Assembly (NCBI GenBank): GCA_910579075.1
Contig: CAJTSV010000034.1
Location: 1 to 33,692 of the forward strand
Reading direction: 5' to 3'
DNA length: 33,692 nucleotides
DNA from: an uncultured Eubacterium sp.
GTDB lineage: Bacteria > Bacillota > Clostridia > Lachnospirales > Lachnospiraceae
Under the pieces are notes generated by a model. It had not been told where the DNA came from. It saw nothing but the letters and a program-made list of their open reading frames with translations, and ran no database searches. The position numbers and the translations under genes are program-made. Of this stretch, positions 8,122 through 16,436 are shown piece by piece (the stretch's first letter is position 1; every line of letters starts with the position of its first letter).

Positions 8122-9723
8122 CTACCGTTCCTTCCCTTGATTCTTTTTCGTCCCGAACGTCAGCCTGACGCGCTGGCTGCGCCTTGCATAGACCGGACGC
8201 CTTGTCATCATGGCCAGCGGATAACGCAGCACGCTGTCCCGTTCATCCTGATAATCATTTAATTCTGCGCCCACATACGGCATCAGGTATGGAATGCCAA
8301 AGCTTGTCAGCCTGCCAAGATGCAGCAGGATGCTGAACGCAGACGCCAGAAACCCGAATAAGCCAAGCCAGGCGGACATCCCAATCATGTAAAACTTTAA
8401 TATCCGAAATGAAGTTGCCAGCTCCTCGTCGGGTATCGCAAACGAGCTGAGCGCCGTCAATGCGACCACTATCACAACAATCGGGCTGACCAGATTCGCA
8501 TCCACAGCTGCCTGCCCGATAATCAGCCCGCCTACGATGCCTATCGTATTTCCCATCGCTCCCGGCAGCCGCACGCCTGCTTCCCGCAGCAGCTCAAACG
8601 ACAGCTCCATCAAAAGTACTTCCACAACCGCCGGAAACGGAACTCACTGCCTGGCCGCAGCAAACGACAGCAGCAGCGAGGTCGGCAGTATCTGGGTATG
8701 AAAATTGGTCACGGCAAGGTAAAGCCCCGGCAGCATCAGCGCCATAATAGATGCCGCATACCGGATAAACCGCTCCAGAGAAGCGATTTCAAAGCGGTTG
8801 TAATAATCATCGCTTGTCTTTAACAGGGCATTGTAATCCGTCGGAAGAATCAGCGCCGTCGGGGAATTGTCGCACAGCAGCACGACACGCCCTTCCATAA
8901 CCGCAATTGCGGCACGGTCCGGCCGCTGCGTCGTCTGGAACTGCGGAAACGGCGAATACCATGCTTCCTCCGCCAGCTGTTCAATAATGCCGCTGTCCAT
9001 CACGCTGTCAATGGTAAACGCATCCAGCCGCCTTTCAATTTCTTCCAAAAGCCCCGGATAGACAAGCCCTTCCATATATACAAGGTCAATATTCGTATGT
9101 GAATACAGCCCGGCCCGTACTTCCTTAACGCGTACCTTCGAAGAACGGATGCGCTTGCGGATAAGCGCCGTATTGACCTTGACCGAATCCGCAAACCCTT
9201 CCTGTGAGCCGCGCAGCACCTTTTCCGAATCCGGCTTGGTCACGCCCATATTCGGATATCCTTTATCCGGGATTTTCAGCGCACTGGCAAAGCCGTCAAT
9301 AAATAAAATAACATCGCCGGTCAGCATGCCAAACTGCACGGCATCTTCGATACAGGCAAACGGCGTCACGTCGCAAAGCCCCTGGCCGTTTGATGCAAGC
9401 GATTCGTAAATCTGCTCTGCCCCAAGGCCGGACAGGTCGTTTAACAGCCGCCCTATCAGGGAATTTTCAAAAGCCAGCGACCCGGCTGTAATTTCGATAT
9501 ACGCAGCAAGACAGTGCACCCGGTCTTTTCCAAGCACCATCTCGCGCATTTTGATATCGGTACTGTTCCCAAGCATATGTTCCAGCAGCGTTTTATTTTC
9601 CTTTACATGGACAGATACCGGATGCACCTTCCCAGCCGTCGTCTGCCTGTCCATCTGGTTTACCTGTGCCTGCCTTGGAATTTTCTTTTTTTCACGCATT
9701 TGCGCGTTCTGGTTTTGATTCAT
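8122..9723 (-). pseudogene. GerAA-type germination receptor A subunit, interrupted by in-frame TGA
   Basis: The two halves, 8647-9723 and 8122-8643, lie in the same frame and together give a full-length (533 codons) GerA A-subunit. The N-terminal soluble domain (about residues 55-295) has EIERRLDAFTIDSVMDSGII; the C-terminal membrane domain has QFQTTQRPDRAAIAVMEGRV, ILPTSLLLSFAA and GVRLPGAMGNTIGIVGGLII. In homologues the break site reads SREGVPFPA; here it reads ARQ-stop-VPFPA, the TGA being at 8644-8646. All flanking codons are intact, so the lesion looks recent. The start is ATG 9723, served by AAAGGA; the longer frame to 9897 has no ribosome site. The product would lack the membrane domain unless the TGA is read through. 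Sequencing error cannot be excluded. Confidence 0.85.
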
Positions 9724-9780
9724 GTAATCGCATTCCTTTTGCTGATTGAATTTAACAGGTACAACAAATACCTTCCCTGC

Positions 9781-9811
9781 CAGTATCTGCTGTTTTTGTG
9801 AAATTATACGG
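9781..9811 (-). promoter_or_regulatory. Possible sigma-G-type promoter of the germination operon
   Basis: GerA operons are transcribed in the forespore by sigma-G, whose sites resemble GNATA in the -35 and CATNNTA in the -10. On the minus strand CGTATAA is followed about 16 bases later by GATACTG. The match is partial. The rest of 9724-9977 is AT-rich with no recognisable gene. Confidence 0.25.
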
Positions 9812-9977
9812 AAAATATGAGATGTTTCAGATATATCGCCCCAGCGGTTAAATCTCAGGAAATGCCTGTTAAAATCATGTGCCGCATTATGCCTCACAGG
9901 TATGATTTATATGTGATTTGCTTTGATATTTAATTTCTGAATGAATAATACTGCATGTAAACAATACTGACATATAT

Positions 9978-10040
9978 ATTTACGTGATATAGATTTTTTG
10001 CATATATTATTTACGTGAATCGATTTTTCGTTTATAATTA
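9978..10040 (+). promoter_or_regulatory. Antitoxin promoter within two 31-bp direct repeats (putative operator)
   Basis: Two tandem units, each starting ATTTACGTGA (9978 and 10009), repeat with a 31-base period, about three helical turns. The second unit contains TTTACG (10010-10015), a 17-base spacer and a perfect TATAAT (10033-10038). Repeats overlapping the promoter fit an autoregulated toxin-antitoxin operon. The transcript would have a leader of about 120 bases before the antitoxin start. Confidence 0.6.
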
Positions 10041-10165
10041 TATGAAACCTTTCCCGCTATTGAAAGAAAGAACATATCCGTAGTTTCACGAATCGTGCTA
10101 TAGATGAACCCATGAAAAGAAATAAAAAGTAACCGCAAATTATATAAGAAAGTGAGGAACATAAA

Positions 10166-10381
10166 ATGAGCGAACGAGTGATAGCACGTCAGTTATTAGA
10201 TACTGTTCCAGATTACAAATTAGACTATGTAATAGCTTATTTACAAGGCGTAACTGTTGGAGAAGAAGAACCGAATGAAGATACTGTCAAAGCATTTTTA
10301 GAAGTTGATGAAATGAAAAGAACCGGTGACTGCCAAAAATTTAACGACCTTAATAAGTTATGGGCCAGCCTGGAGAAATAA
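10166..10381 (+). CDS. Type II antitoxin-like protein
   Basis: A 71-residue acidic protein. Residues 1-30 (ARQLLDTVPDYKLDYVIAYL) are helical and may dimerise; residues 35-71 (EDTVKAFLEVDEMKRTGDCQ) resemble the C-terminal, toxin-wrapping part of antitoxins that precede YafQ/RelE toxins in Clostridia. GAGGA lies seven bases before the ATG. The stop codon is two bases before the ATG of a YafQ-like toxin remnant (10384-10478), the usual antitoxin-toxin order, which supports the call. The promoter region contains tandem repeats fit for autoregulation. Its codon use and AT content differ from neighbouring housekeeping genes, suggesting acquisition. It now seems to be an orphan. Certain: a real small gene. 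Likely: antitoxin role. Confidence 0.7.
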   Translation: MSERVIARQLLDTVPDYKLDYVIAYLQGVTVGEEEPNEDTVKAFLEVDEMKRTGDCQKFNDLNKLWASLEK

Positions 10382-10383
10382 GG

Positions 10384-10478
10384 ATGTTAAATGTTATTTA
10401 CTCTGGACAATTTAAAAAAGATTATAAAAAGTGTATAAAAAAAGGCTGGATATGAATCTGCTAAAAAATGCTGTTTAA
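10384..10478 (+). pseudogene. Truncated YafQ/RelE-type toxin remnant
   Basis: Starting two bases after the antitoxin stop, the frame reads MLNVIYSGQFKKDYKKCIKK then GWI-stop (TGA at 10453). This is the N-terminus of a YafQ-family mRNA interferase, whose members begin with a short strand, QFKKDYKK and a basic helix. After a frameshift near 10447, the next frame continues DMNLLKNAV, matching the following family segment, and stops with TAA at 10476. All catalytic residues, which lie in the C-terminal half, are missing. The sequence then meets the terminator of the convergent gene, so the 3' part was deleted. Confidence 0.75.
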
Positions 10479-10480
10479 AA

Positions 10481-10520
10481 ATAAAAAACAGGCTGCAGGC
10501 ACAATCCTTCCTGCAGCCAC
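10481..10520 (-). terminator. Terminator of the ECF sigma / anti-sigma operon
   Basis: On the minus strand GGCTGCAGG and CCTGCAGCC form a perfect 9-bp stem with a 10-base loop, followed by TGTTTTTTATTTTT. Confidence 0.9.
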
Positions 10521-10561
10521 ACCCTGTTATTCCATCATTCCCTGCGATTCCATTTAACCTG

Positions 10562-11176
10562 TTATTCCATCATCAGAAATTCCTCCGCATTTTCCGGTTC
10601 TTCCCCCTGAAACTGCATTTCATATTCTCCGTCCCCATTATCTTTAATGGTAAAATAGTCGGTACCGCCCTCACGCTTTACTGCCACTTTACAGGTTCCG
10701 TCTTTTTTCAGCAAATCCGTAAGTTCCACTTTTTTGTCATAGTCATACAGCCACACCCTGCCGTCGTCATCCTTTTCAACCTCATGGGATGCAATAGCTT
10801 CTAAGACGTGCTCTGCCGACATCGGGGTTTCATTGCCGTCATCATCAATTTCGACACCGCCGCCACTGAATCCCTGTGCCTCGCCGTCCTCGTCTGTATA
10901 GGTATACGAGTAGCTGTAGTCACCGATGTCCCGGACACTTAGTTCTTTTTCCTCGCCCCGCAGCCATCCGGTTATCTTTTGCTGAATGCCGCCAAGGTCT
11001 GCGGCATAAGCAACGGTCATGCTGCCCAGCACAATGGCCACAGCCGCACACGCTGCCATTGTTTTTTTCATAAGATATGCACTTTTTTTCTTTTCCATTT
11101 CCATTCCCTCCAAAGAATCATTTCCAGAGGCATGCAGGACAGAAAACGCCTGTTTGTATTTTTCCTTATTCGTCAT
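10562..11176 (-). CDS. Probable membrane anti-sigma factor partner of the ECF sigma factor
   Basis: A 204-residue single-pass membrane protein. Residues 1-35 are a short cytoplasmic segment (MTNKEKYKQAFSVLHAS), residues 36-60 a hydrophobic helix ending AYAAD, and the rest an acidic extracellular domain with tyrosine- and aspartate-rich strands (YSYSYTYTDEDGE) and FTIKDNGDGEYEMQF near the end. The gene starts inside the sigma gene (11-base overlap, GGAGGG eight bases before ATG), so the two are translationally coupled. That arrangement and topology indicate an anti-sigma factor holding the sigma factor at the membrane. No ZAS zinc motif is present, so it is not the zinc-binding type. The signal sensed is unknown. 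Confidence 0.7.
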   Translation of the reverse strand: MTNKEKYKQAFSVLHASGNDSLEGMEMEKKKSAYLMKKTMAACAAVAIVLGSMTVAYAADLGGIQQKITGWLRGEEKELSVRDIGDYSYSYTYTDEDGEAQGFSGGGVEIDDDGNETPMSAEHVLEAIASHEVEKDDDGRVWLYDYDKKVELTDLLKKDGTCKVAVKREGGTDYFTIKDNGDGEYEMQFQGEEPENAEEFLMME

Positions 11177-11648
11177 CTTCCCAGCCCTCCTTTAATGTCT
11201 GCCTGAGCAGCGCCCGGCCCCGTGACAGCCTGATTTTTACATTGCTTTCGGTCAGCCTGAGTATTCCTGCGATTTCGTGTACCGAATAGTCCTCAAAGTA
11301 GTACAGGTGTATGACAATGCGGTATTTTTCCGGCAGCTTCATCACCGTTTCAAATAACGCACTGTCCTGCGGCGTCTCGAACACAAGCGATTCCATATAT
11401 TCTTCCAGCGGCACTTTATGCTGCCGCCAGAAAGAACGGTTTACATTCTTTGCCCGGTTCACCGCTACCCGTATCAGCCACGCACGGATATGCTGTTCAC
11501 TGTCAAACTCTTTTTTTGCTGCATAATACTGAATAAACGTTTCCTGTACAATGTCGTCTGCATCTGCTGCATTTTTGCATACGTTAAACGCAACGGCAAA
11601 CAGATTGTCACGGTAACGTTTCATTAGTTCACTGACTGCCTGTTTCAT
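11166..11648 (-). CDS. ECF-family RNA polymerase sigma factor
   Basis: A 160-residue sigma-70 group 4 factor. Region 2 (residues about 10-75) contains RYRDNLFAVAFNVCKNAADA and DDIVQETFIQYY, the core-binding and -10 recognition parts. Region 4 (about 100-155) contains LPEKYRIVIHLYYFEDYSVHEI-type helices and the helix-turn-helix LTESNVKIRLSRGRALLR for the -35. The start at 11648 is chosen because AGGGA lies six bases upstream; a longer frame to 11696 has no ribosome site. The downstream gene overlaps it and is the likely anti-sigma factor. A promoter-like sequence at 11702-11729 resembles ECF sites and may be self-activated. Confidence 0.92.
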   Translation of the reverse strand: MKQAVSELMKRYRDNLFAVAFNVCKNAADADDIVQETFIQYYAAKKEFDSEQHIRAWLIRVAVNRAKNVNRSFWRQHKVPLEEYMESLVFETPQDSALFETVMKLPEKYRIVIHLYYFEDYSVHEIAGILRLTESNVKIRLSRGRALLRQTLKEGWEDDE

Positions 11649-11701
11649 GAGTGATCCCTCACTTAAAGTTTGTTTGATATCGAAAGGCCCTTTCATTAAC
11701 A

Positions 11702-11729
11702 GTACAGTTCAAAACAGGAAATGGTTACA
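11702..11729 (-). promoter_or_regulatory. Putative autoregulated ECF-type promoter
   Basis: On the minus strand TGTAAC (11724-11729) is followed 16 bases later by CTGTAC. An AAC-containing -35 with 16-base spacing is typical of ECF promoters, and many ECF operons activate themselves. It lies about 55 bases before the sigma gene start. Confidence 0.4.
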
Positions 11730-11751
11730 AAAAAAGGGAAAAAATTTTTTA

Positions 11752-11808
11752 TTTTATAAAAAAGCCATGCGGCGTACCGCTCCTGCCCGGAAACCACACC
11801 GCATGCCG
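11752..11808 (-). terminator. Terminator of the phosphoesterase operon
   Basis: Minus-strand CATGCGG and CCGCATG pair (7 bp) around a GC-rich loop of 26 bases, followed by GCTTTTTTAT. It starts 18 bases after the stop codon of the gene at 11827-12426. Confidence 0.6.
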
Positions 11809-11826
11809 TTATTTTCTTTTCCAAAA

Positions 11827-12426
11827 TTATTTATCCGGGATTTCTATCACATACCGTTCAAATGCATTAATAACCCGCGTGCTCCCGTAAGCATCCTCCC
11901 GCACATGGTTTCTGCCATAGTTCATATGTACATGGCCATGGATAAAATACCCGGGTTTATATTTATCCATCAGTTCATTAAATACATCAAATCCATGATG
12001 CGGCAAATCTTCCCCGTCATTGAGCCCCTTCGCCGGTGCGTGGGCTAACAGGATATCAAATCCCCTGCTGCGCCAGATTGGGAAACGCATCCTGCGTACC
12101 CGTTTGCGCATTTCTTCTTCTGTAAACTGCCAGGCATCACTTTTATAGCGCATGGAGCCGCCAAGCCCGAGTATGCGCAGCCCCTTATAATTATAAATCA
12201 TATCATCCACACAGATGCATCCTTCCGGTGCCCGTGTACTGTATTTTGCATCGTGGTTTCCGTGCACATAAAGCACCGGAACCGATTTCATTGTTGCCAG
12301 GAACGACAGGTACTCTGCGTTCAAATCACCGCTGGAAAGAATCAGGTCGATTCCTTCCAGCTCCTCTTTCCGGTAAAAATCCCACAGAGCCTTGCACTCT
12401 ACATCGGCCAGCAGCAGTATTTTCAT
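11827..12426 (-). CDS. Calcineurin-like metallophosphoesterase
   Basis: A 199-residue cytoplasmic protein of the calcineurin-like metallophosphoesterase superfamily. Seen are D8 (LLADVECKAL), SSGDLN with D34, VHGNHD (N57, H58), LLAHAPAKG (H129) and HGHVH (H165, H167). The first motif, normally D-x-H, reads D-V-E, so one metal ligand is changed; from memory of relatives this seems usual for this clostridial subgroup. The substrate is unknown; phosphodiester or nucleotide substrates are possible. The ATG overlaps the stop codon of the upstream ParB/BMP gene as ATGA, so the two are translationally coupled and probably act together. It is the last gene before a terminator. Confidence 0.85.
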   Translation of the reverse strand: MKILLLADVECKALWDFYRKEELEGIDLILSSGDLNAEYLSFLATMKSVPVLYVHGNHDAKYSTRAPEGCICVDDMIYNYKGLRILGLGGSMRYKSDAWQFTEEEMRKRVRRMRFPIWRSRGFDILLAHAPAKGLNDGEDLPHHGFDVFNELMDKYKPGYFIHGHVHMNYGRNHVREDAYGSTRVINAFERYVIEIPDK

Positions 12427-14339
12427 GAAACTCCCCCCTGCAGGCGGACAAGCTGCCTTGCGTTTTCTTTCAGGCTGTCCAGCTGTGGAATCTCTCCCTC
12501 TACATTGCCCGCCAGATAATTCATCTGAAAAATGTCTTCCGGTTCCAGGCTGCGGTTTGCCTCATTGGTCAGCGAACCGTCCTGTTTCGTCCATGCAAAA
12601 TGGAACGGACTGAATTCCCCCCGCCGGATATTTTCGGTCAGCGTGTCAATCAGCATCTTTGTGCCTTCCGGCAGCTTCTGTGAGCAGACGATTTCCAGCA
12701 CGCCCGAGGATATGCCCCACCAGTAATTCAGTGCACGGTTTTTGTTTTTTCCGCCTTCCCCTTTCCAGGTATGCTCCATAATGCTGCGGATAATCAGCTC
12801 ATAAAATTTACCCCAGTGGCAGATAGACACTGCAATATTTTCGGCACCGTCACCGGCCAGCCTGCGGTAAAGCCCGTACTTTCTGGTCGGGTGCTCCGGG
12901 TTAATTCCGTCCCGGTCTGAAATCAGGTGCACGCATTCCGGCCAGTCCTGCTGCAGTTCTTCTTTCAGGGAATTCCAGCGAAGATGTACCCGGATGCGCG
13001 GATTGACCATCTGCGCGCCAAGCGAAAACGCGTTGATATTGGCTATCGTGCTGTAAATCGGATAATCTGCCATATAGCCGATATCGTTTGTTTCCGACAG
13101 TGCCCCGGCAATAATCCCAAGCAGGAACTTGCTTTCATACATCCGGCAGTAATACGTGCGGATAGCCTGATATTTAGAATTCGTCGAGCAGTTCAGTATT
13201 TTGACATCCGGATATTTCAGCGCTGCCTTGACACTCGCGTTCGCAAGCTGTGCCGCCACGGTAAAGATAATCTGGTTCCCGTCTTCAATCGCTGCTTCGA
13301 TAATATCCTCGGAATTGTTGGTAAATTCCGCGTGCTCATAAATCGAAGTCTTAATGCGGCTGCCAAATACCTGCTCAATATGCATCCGTCCCATCTCGTG
13401 CGTATAATTCCAGGCAGAATTCAATACGGATTTTTCAAAAATAAATGCAATTTTTAACTGTTTCGACGTCTCGTTTGCAAGCAGGCGGTTGAGCAGCCGC
13501 CCGCCGGTGGACTTTTCCTTCTGATGCGGCTCTAACACAATCTTCATGGACTTGCTCTGCGCCAGCGTCAGAAATTCATCCCACATTTTTGTCAGGTTTT
13601 TGCGGATTTCTTCCTCGCTTGCCGTCTGGAGCTGCCACGCCGGGAAAATATCAATATAAGCCAGGAACGCATCCCCGGACGTAATGCTGACCTTATCCCC
13701 GCCTTTTGCTTTATAAATTTTACGAAACGCCAGAAATTCGCTGCGCAGGGCAGACCTGCTCTCCTTTGTCCATTTCTGTCCCTTCTGATAGCCATAATAT
13801 GCACTCAGCTTTGCATAGGAGCCTTCCTTGGAAAACCAGATGTCATAAATTTCTGCATCCTCATAAAATTCCATAAATTCATAGTAAATTTTATTTTCCA
13901 GCTCCTCTGTTTTTTTCGGGATAATCCTTGTTACCTTCGCGCTTATTTTGACTGCTTTCAGGCTTTTCAGCACGCTGACCCGCTTATTTCCTTCCATAAT
14001 ATAAAAGCGGTGCATGTATTCATATGCCACAATCGGGTCGCGGATGCCTTCATCCAGCTGCGCTTCGTATAAATCTGCCCATTTAAAGGCAAACTCGGTT
14101 TCCTGGCTTAAAAGCGGCATAAAATTACTGGCAAACGAATTCTGCCTGCCTGCCGTTTTCGTGCCCGCCACAAGATTGAGCGGGATTTCTATCAGGCCGA
14201 TGTATTTCTCACCAGCCGTTTTTTCATAAGGAAGAAAGTCATCCAGTGCGCTCAGATAAGGATATTCCCCCTTATTCAGTGCTGCACGGAACGCTTTCTG
14301 TGCCTGTTTATTCGCCGCCTCATAGGCTTCCATAGACAT
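12423..14339 (-). CDS. Fusion of ParB/sulfiredoxin-like domain and BMP/PnrA-type ligand-binding domain
   Basis: A 638-residue protein with no signal peptide, lipobox or membrane helix, so it is probably cytoplasmic. Residues about 50-135 resemble the ParB/sulfiredoxin fold (IGLIEIPLNLVAGTKTAGR; GIRDPIVAYEYMHRFYIMEG then NKRVSVLKSL). A helical region follows to about 285. Residues about 290-560 look like a basic membrane protein (BMP, PnrA/Med-like) periplasmic-binding fold (LKIAFIFEKSVLNSAW; IIFTVAAQLANASVKAALKY; LLGIIAGALSETNDIGYMAD). BMP proteins normally are lipoproteins that bind nucleosides for ABC importers; here the domain is detached from transport and probably senses a small ligand inside the cell. 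AAAGGAG lies before the ATG. The gene is coupled (ATGA) to a phosphoesterase. The function is unknown; database labels such as BMP substrate-binding protein would mislead. Confidence 0.75.
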   Translation of the reverse strand: MSMEAYEAANKQAQKAFRAALNKGEYPYLSALDDFLPYEKTAGEKYIGLIEIPLNLVAGTKTAGRQNSFASNFMPLLSQETEFAFKWADLYEAQLDEGIRDPIVAYEYMHRFYIMEGNKRVSVLKSLKAVKISAKVTRIIPKKTEELENKIYYEFMEFYEDAEIYDIWFSKEGSYAKLSAYYGYQKGQKWTKESRSALRSEFLAFRKIYKAKGGDKVSITSGDAFLAYIDIFPAWQLQTASEEEIRKNLTKMWDEFLTLAQSKSMKIVLEPHQKEKSTGGRLLNRLLANETSKQLKIAFIFEKSVLNSAWNYTHEMGRMHIEQVFGSRIKTSIYEHAEFTNNSEDIIEAAIEDGNQIIFTVAAQLANASVKAALKYPDVKILNCSTNSKYQAIRTYYCRMYESKFLLGIIAGALSETNDIGYMADYPIYSTIANINAFSLGAQMVNPRIRVHLRWNSLKEELQQDWPECVHLISDRDGINPEHPTRKYGLYRRLAGDGAENIAVSICHWGKFYELIIRSIMEHTWKGEGGKNKNRALNYWWGISSGVLEIVCSQKLPEGTKMLIDTLTENIRRGEFSPFHFAWTKQDGSLTNEANRSLEPEDIFQMNYLAGNVEGEIPQLDSLKENARQLVRLQGGVS

Positions 14340-14444
14340 TCAGCCTCACTCCTTTCTAACCTTTACCATCCCGGCTGCTTCAGCGCCTGCCGAGATGATA
14401 TGCTGCCTGCTGTTATGCTGATATGATACTGCCTGTTCCTGCTG

Positions 14445-16436
14445 CTACGCTGACACGGCACTGCCGGTATACAGCTGGTAATATTTCCCGCGTTCTTCCA
14501 TCAGCTTTTCATGATTGCCGCGCTCTATGACGCGTCCGTGTTCCAGTACGATAATGCAGTCACTGTTGCGTACCGTTGACAGGCGGTGTGCAATCACGAA
14601 CGTGGTTCTTCCGCGCATCAGCTTATCCATGCCGTCCTGCACGATTTTTTCCGTCCGGGTATCAATCGAGCTGGTCGCTTCATCCAGAATCAGTACCGGC
14701 GGGTCGGCAACCGCTGCCCGGGCAATCGCGAGAAGCTGGCGCTGGCCCTGGCTTAAGTTTGCACCGTCCCCGGTCAGCATCGTCTGGTAGCCGTCCGGCA
14801 GATGGCGGATAAACCCGTCTGCATTTGCCAGCTTTGCGGCTGCAATGACTTCTTCATCCGTAGCATCCAGCTTGCCATAGCGGATATTTTCCATAACCGT
14901 TGCCGTAAATAAATGGGTGTCCTGCAGCACAATGCCAAGCGAATGCCTCAGGTCGTCTTTTTTGATTTTGTTAATATTAATGCCGTCATAACGGATTTTG
15001 CCGTCCTGAATATCATAAAAACGGTTAATCAGGTTGGTAATCGTCGTCTTTCCGGCTCCGGTCGAACCGACAAACGCAATTTTCTGCCCCGGCGTCGCAA
15101 ACAGGTCTACGTTGTGAAGCACAATTTTTTCCGGCACATAGCCAAAGTCTACATCATCAAATACAACATCCCCGGTCAGCTCCTGATAGGTTACCGTGCC
15201 TTCCCGCTGGTGCGGGTGTTTCCATGCCCACAGCCCGGTGCGTTCGCCCGGTGCAGCTTCGGTCAGCACGCCGTTTTCTTTTCTTGCATTTACAAGCGTA
15301 ACATAGCCCTCATCCATCTCGACCGGCTCGTCCAGCAGCTGAAACACGCGTTCTGCGCCCGCCATAACCACGGCATTCAGCTGCATGCTTACCTGGCTGA
15401 TTGGCTGGTTAAAATTCTTATTAAAAGATAAAAAGCTCGCCAGCTTTCCGACCGTAAATCCGCCAATGCCGTTCAGTGCCAGAATGCCGCCCACAATGGC
15501 ACAGCATACATAGCTGACATTTCCAAGCTGTGCATTGACCGGCATCAGGATATTGGCAAACCGGTTCGCCTGGTAAGCGCTTTCAAACAGCTGGTCATTT
15601 AAGGCTTTGAAATCCTTTATCGAGGTTTCTTCATGGCAGAACACTTTGACAACCTTCTGTCCTTCCATCATTTCCTCAATATAGCCATTGACCCTGCCGA
15701 TATCCTGCTGCTGCGCCATAAAATATTTTCCGCTTAATCCCGCCAGCCGTTTGGTCAAAAACAGCATCAGCGCTACCATAAGAAGCGTGACCCCGGTCAG
15801 CGGAATGCTCAGGTAAATCATGCTGCCCAGCACGCTGATAATCGTAATCACGCTGGAAAACAGCTGCGGGATGCTCTGGCTTATCATCTGGCGCAGCGCA
15901 TCAATATCATTGGTATATACCGACATGATATCCCCGTGTGCATGCGAATCAAAATACGAAACCGGCAGCTTCTCCATATGGGCAAACAGCTCATTGCGCA
16001 GGTTCCGCAGTGCACCCTGGCTGATATAAATCATGATTTTTACCTGTGCATAGCTGGAAACCACGCCCAGCCCGTAGAAAAATGCAACCCGCCCGATAGC
16101 ACGCGCCAGGCTGCTAAAATCCGGTGATTCGCTTTCTAACAGCGGCTGGATATATCCGTCAATCAGCTCCTCCATAAACAGCGTCCCCTGCACGGTCGCA
16201 AATGCCGTATAAATCAGGCACCCCAGCACAACAGCCACGCCCAGCGCATAATCCTTCAGCACATAGGCCAGCAGCCGGCGGACAATTTTTCCAGGATTTT
16301 TTACGCGCGGCCGCGTCCCATGTCCTGGCTTTCCTGCAGCTGCCGCATCCGGAGCCGTCTTATCTTCAGGCCCGTTACCTGCCTTCCCCTTATTCTCCTG
16401 TCCTTCCTGCTGTACCTGCTGATTCTTCCATGCCAT
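14445..16436 (-). CDS. ABC exporter half-transporter with consensus ATP site
   Basis: A 663-residue permease-ATPase fusion of the multidrug/lipid exporter type. A hydrophilic tail of about 50 residues precedes six transmembrane helices (about 55-350). The nucleotide-binding domain has Walker A GSTGAGKTT (457-465), Q-loop VLQDTHLF, signature LSQGQ (561-565), Walker B LILDE with catalytic E586, and H617. About 50 extra residues (371-420) separate the two domains. The ATG shares one base with the stop codon of the upstream half-transporter (TAATG), and GGAGGTGA precedes it. The pair should form one heterodimeric exporter, as in BmrCD-type systems; this subunit supplies the Walker motifs of one site and the LSQGQ signature of the other. 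Substrate unknown. Confidence 0.93.
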   Translation of the reverse strand: MAWKNQQVQQEGQENKGKAGNGPEDKTAPDAAAAGKPGHGTRPRVKNPGKIVRRLLAYVLKDYALGVAVVLGCLIYTAFATVQGTLFMEELIDGYIQPLLESESPDFSSLARAIGRVAFFYGLGVVSSYAQVKIMIYISQGALRNLRNELFAHMEKLPVSYFDSHAHGDIMSVYTNDIDALRQMISQSIPQLFSSVITIISVLGSMIYLSIPLTGVTLLMVALMLFLTKRLAGLSGKYFMAQQQDIGRVNGYIEEMMEGQKVVKVFCHEETSIKDFKALNDQLFESAYQANRFANILMPVNAQLGNVSYVCCAIVGGILALNGIGGFTVGKLASFLSFNKNFNQPISQVSMQLNAVVMAGAERVFQLLDEPVEMDEGYVTLVNARKENGVLTEAAPGERTGLWAWKHPHQREGTVTYQELTGDVVFDDVDFGYVPEKIVLHNVDLFATPGQKIAFVGSTGAGKTTITNLINRFYDIQDGKIRYDGININKIKKDDLRHSLGIVLQDTHLFTATVMENIRYGKLDATDEEVIAAAKLANADGFIRHLPDGYQTMLTGDGANLSQGQRQLLAIARAAVADPPVLILDEATSSIDTRTEKIVQDGMDKLMRGRTTFVIAHRLSTVRNSDCIIVLEHGRVIERGNHEKLMEERGKYYQLYTGSAVSA

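Noticed and set aside
8640..8650. TGA in the germination gene as a selenocysteine codon
   Set aside because: The site is a conserved glycine in a membrane protein family not known to contain selenocysteine, and no SECIS-like hairpin was apparent after the codon.
9724..9897. Longer N-terminus for the germination A subunit starting at 9897
   Set aside because: No ribosome site at 9897, and the extra 58 residues do not look like the family; AAAGGA serves the ATG at 9723.
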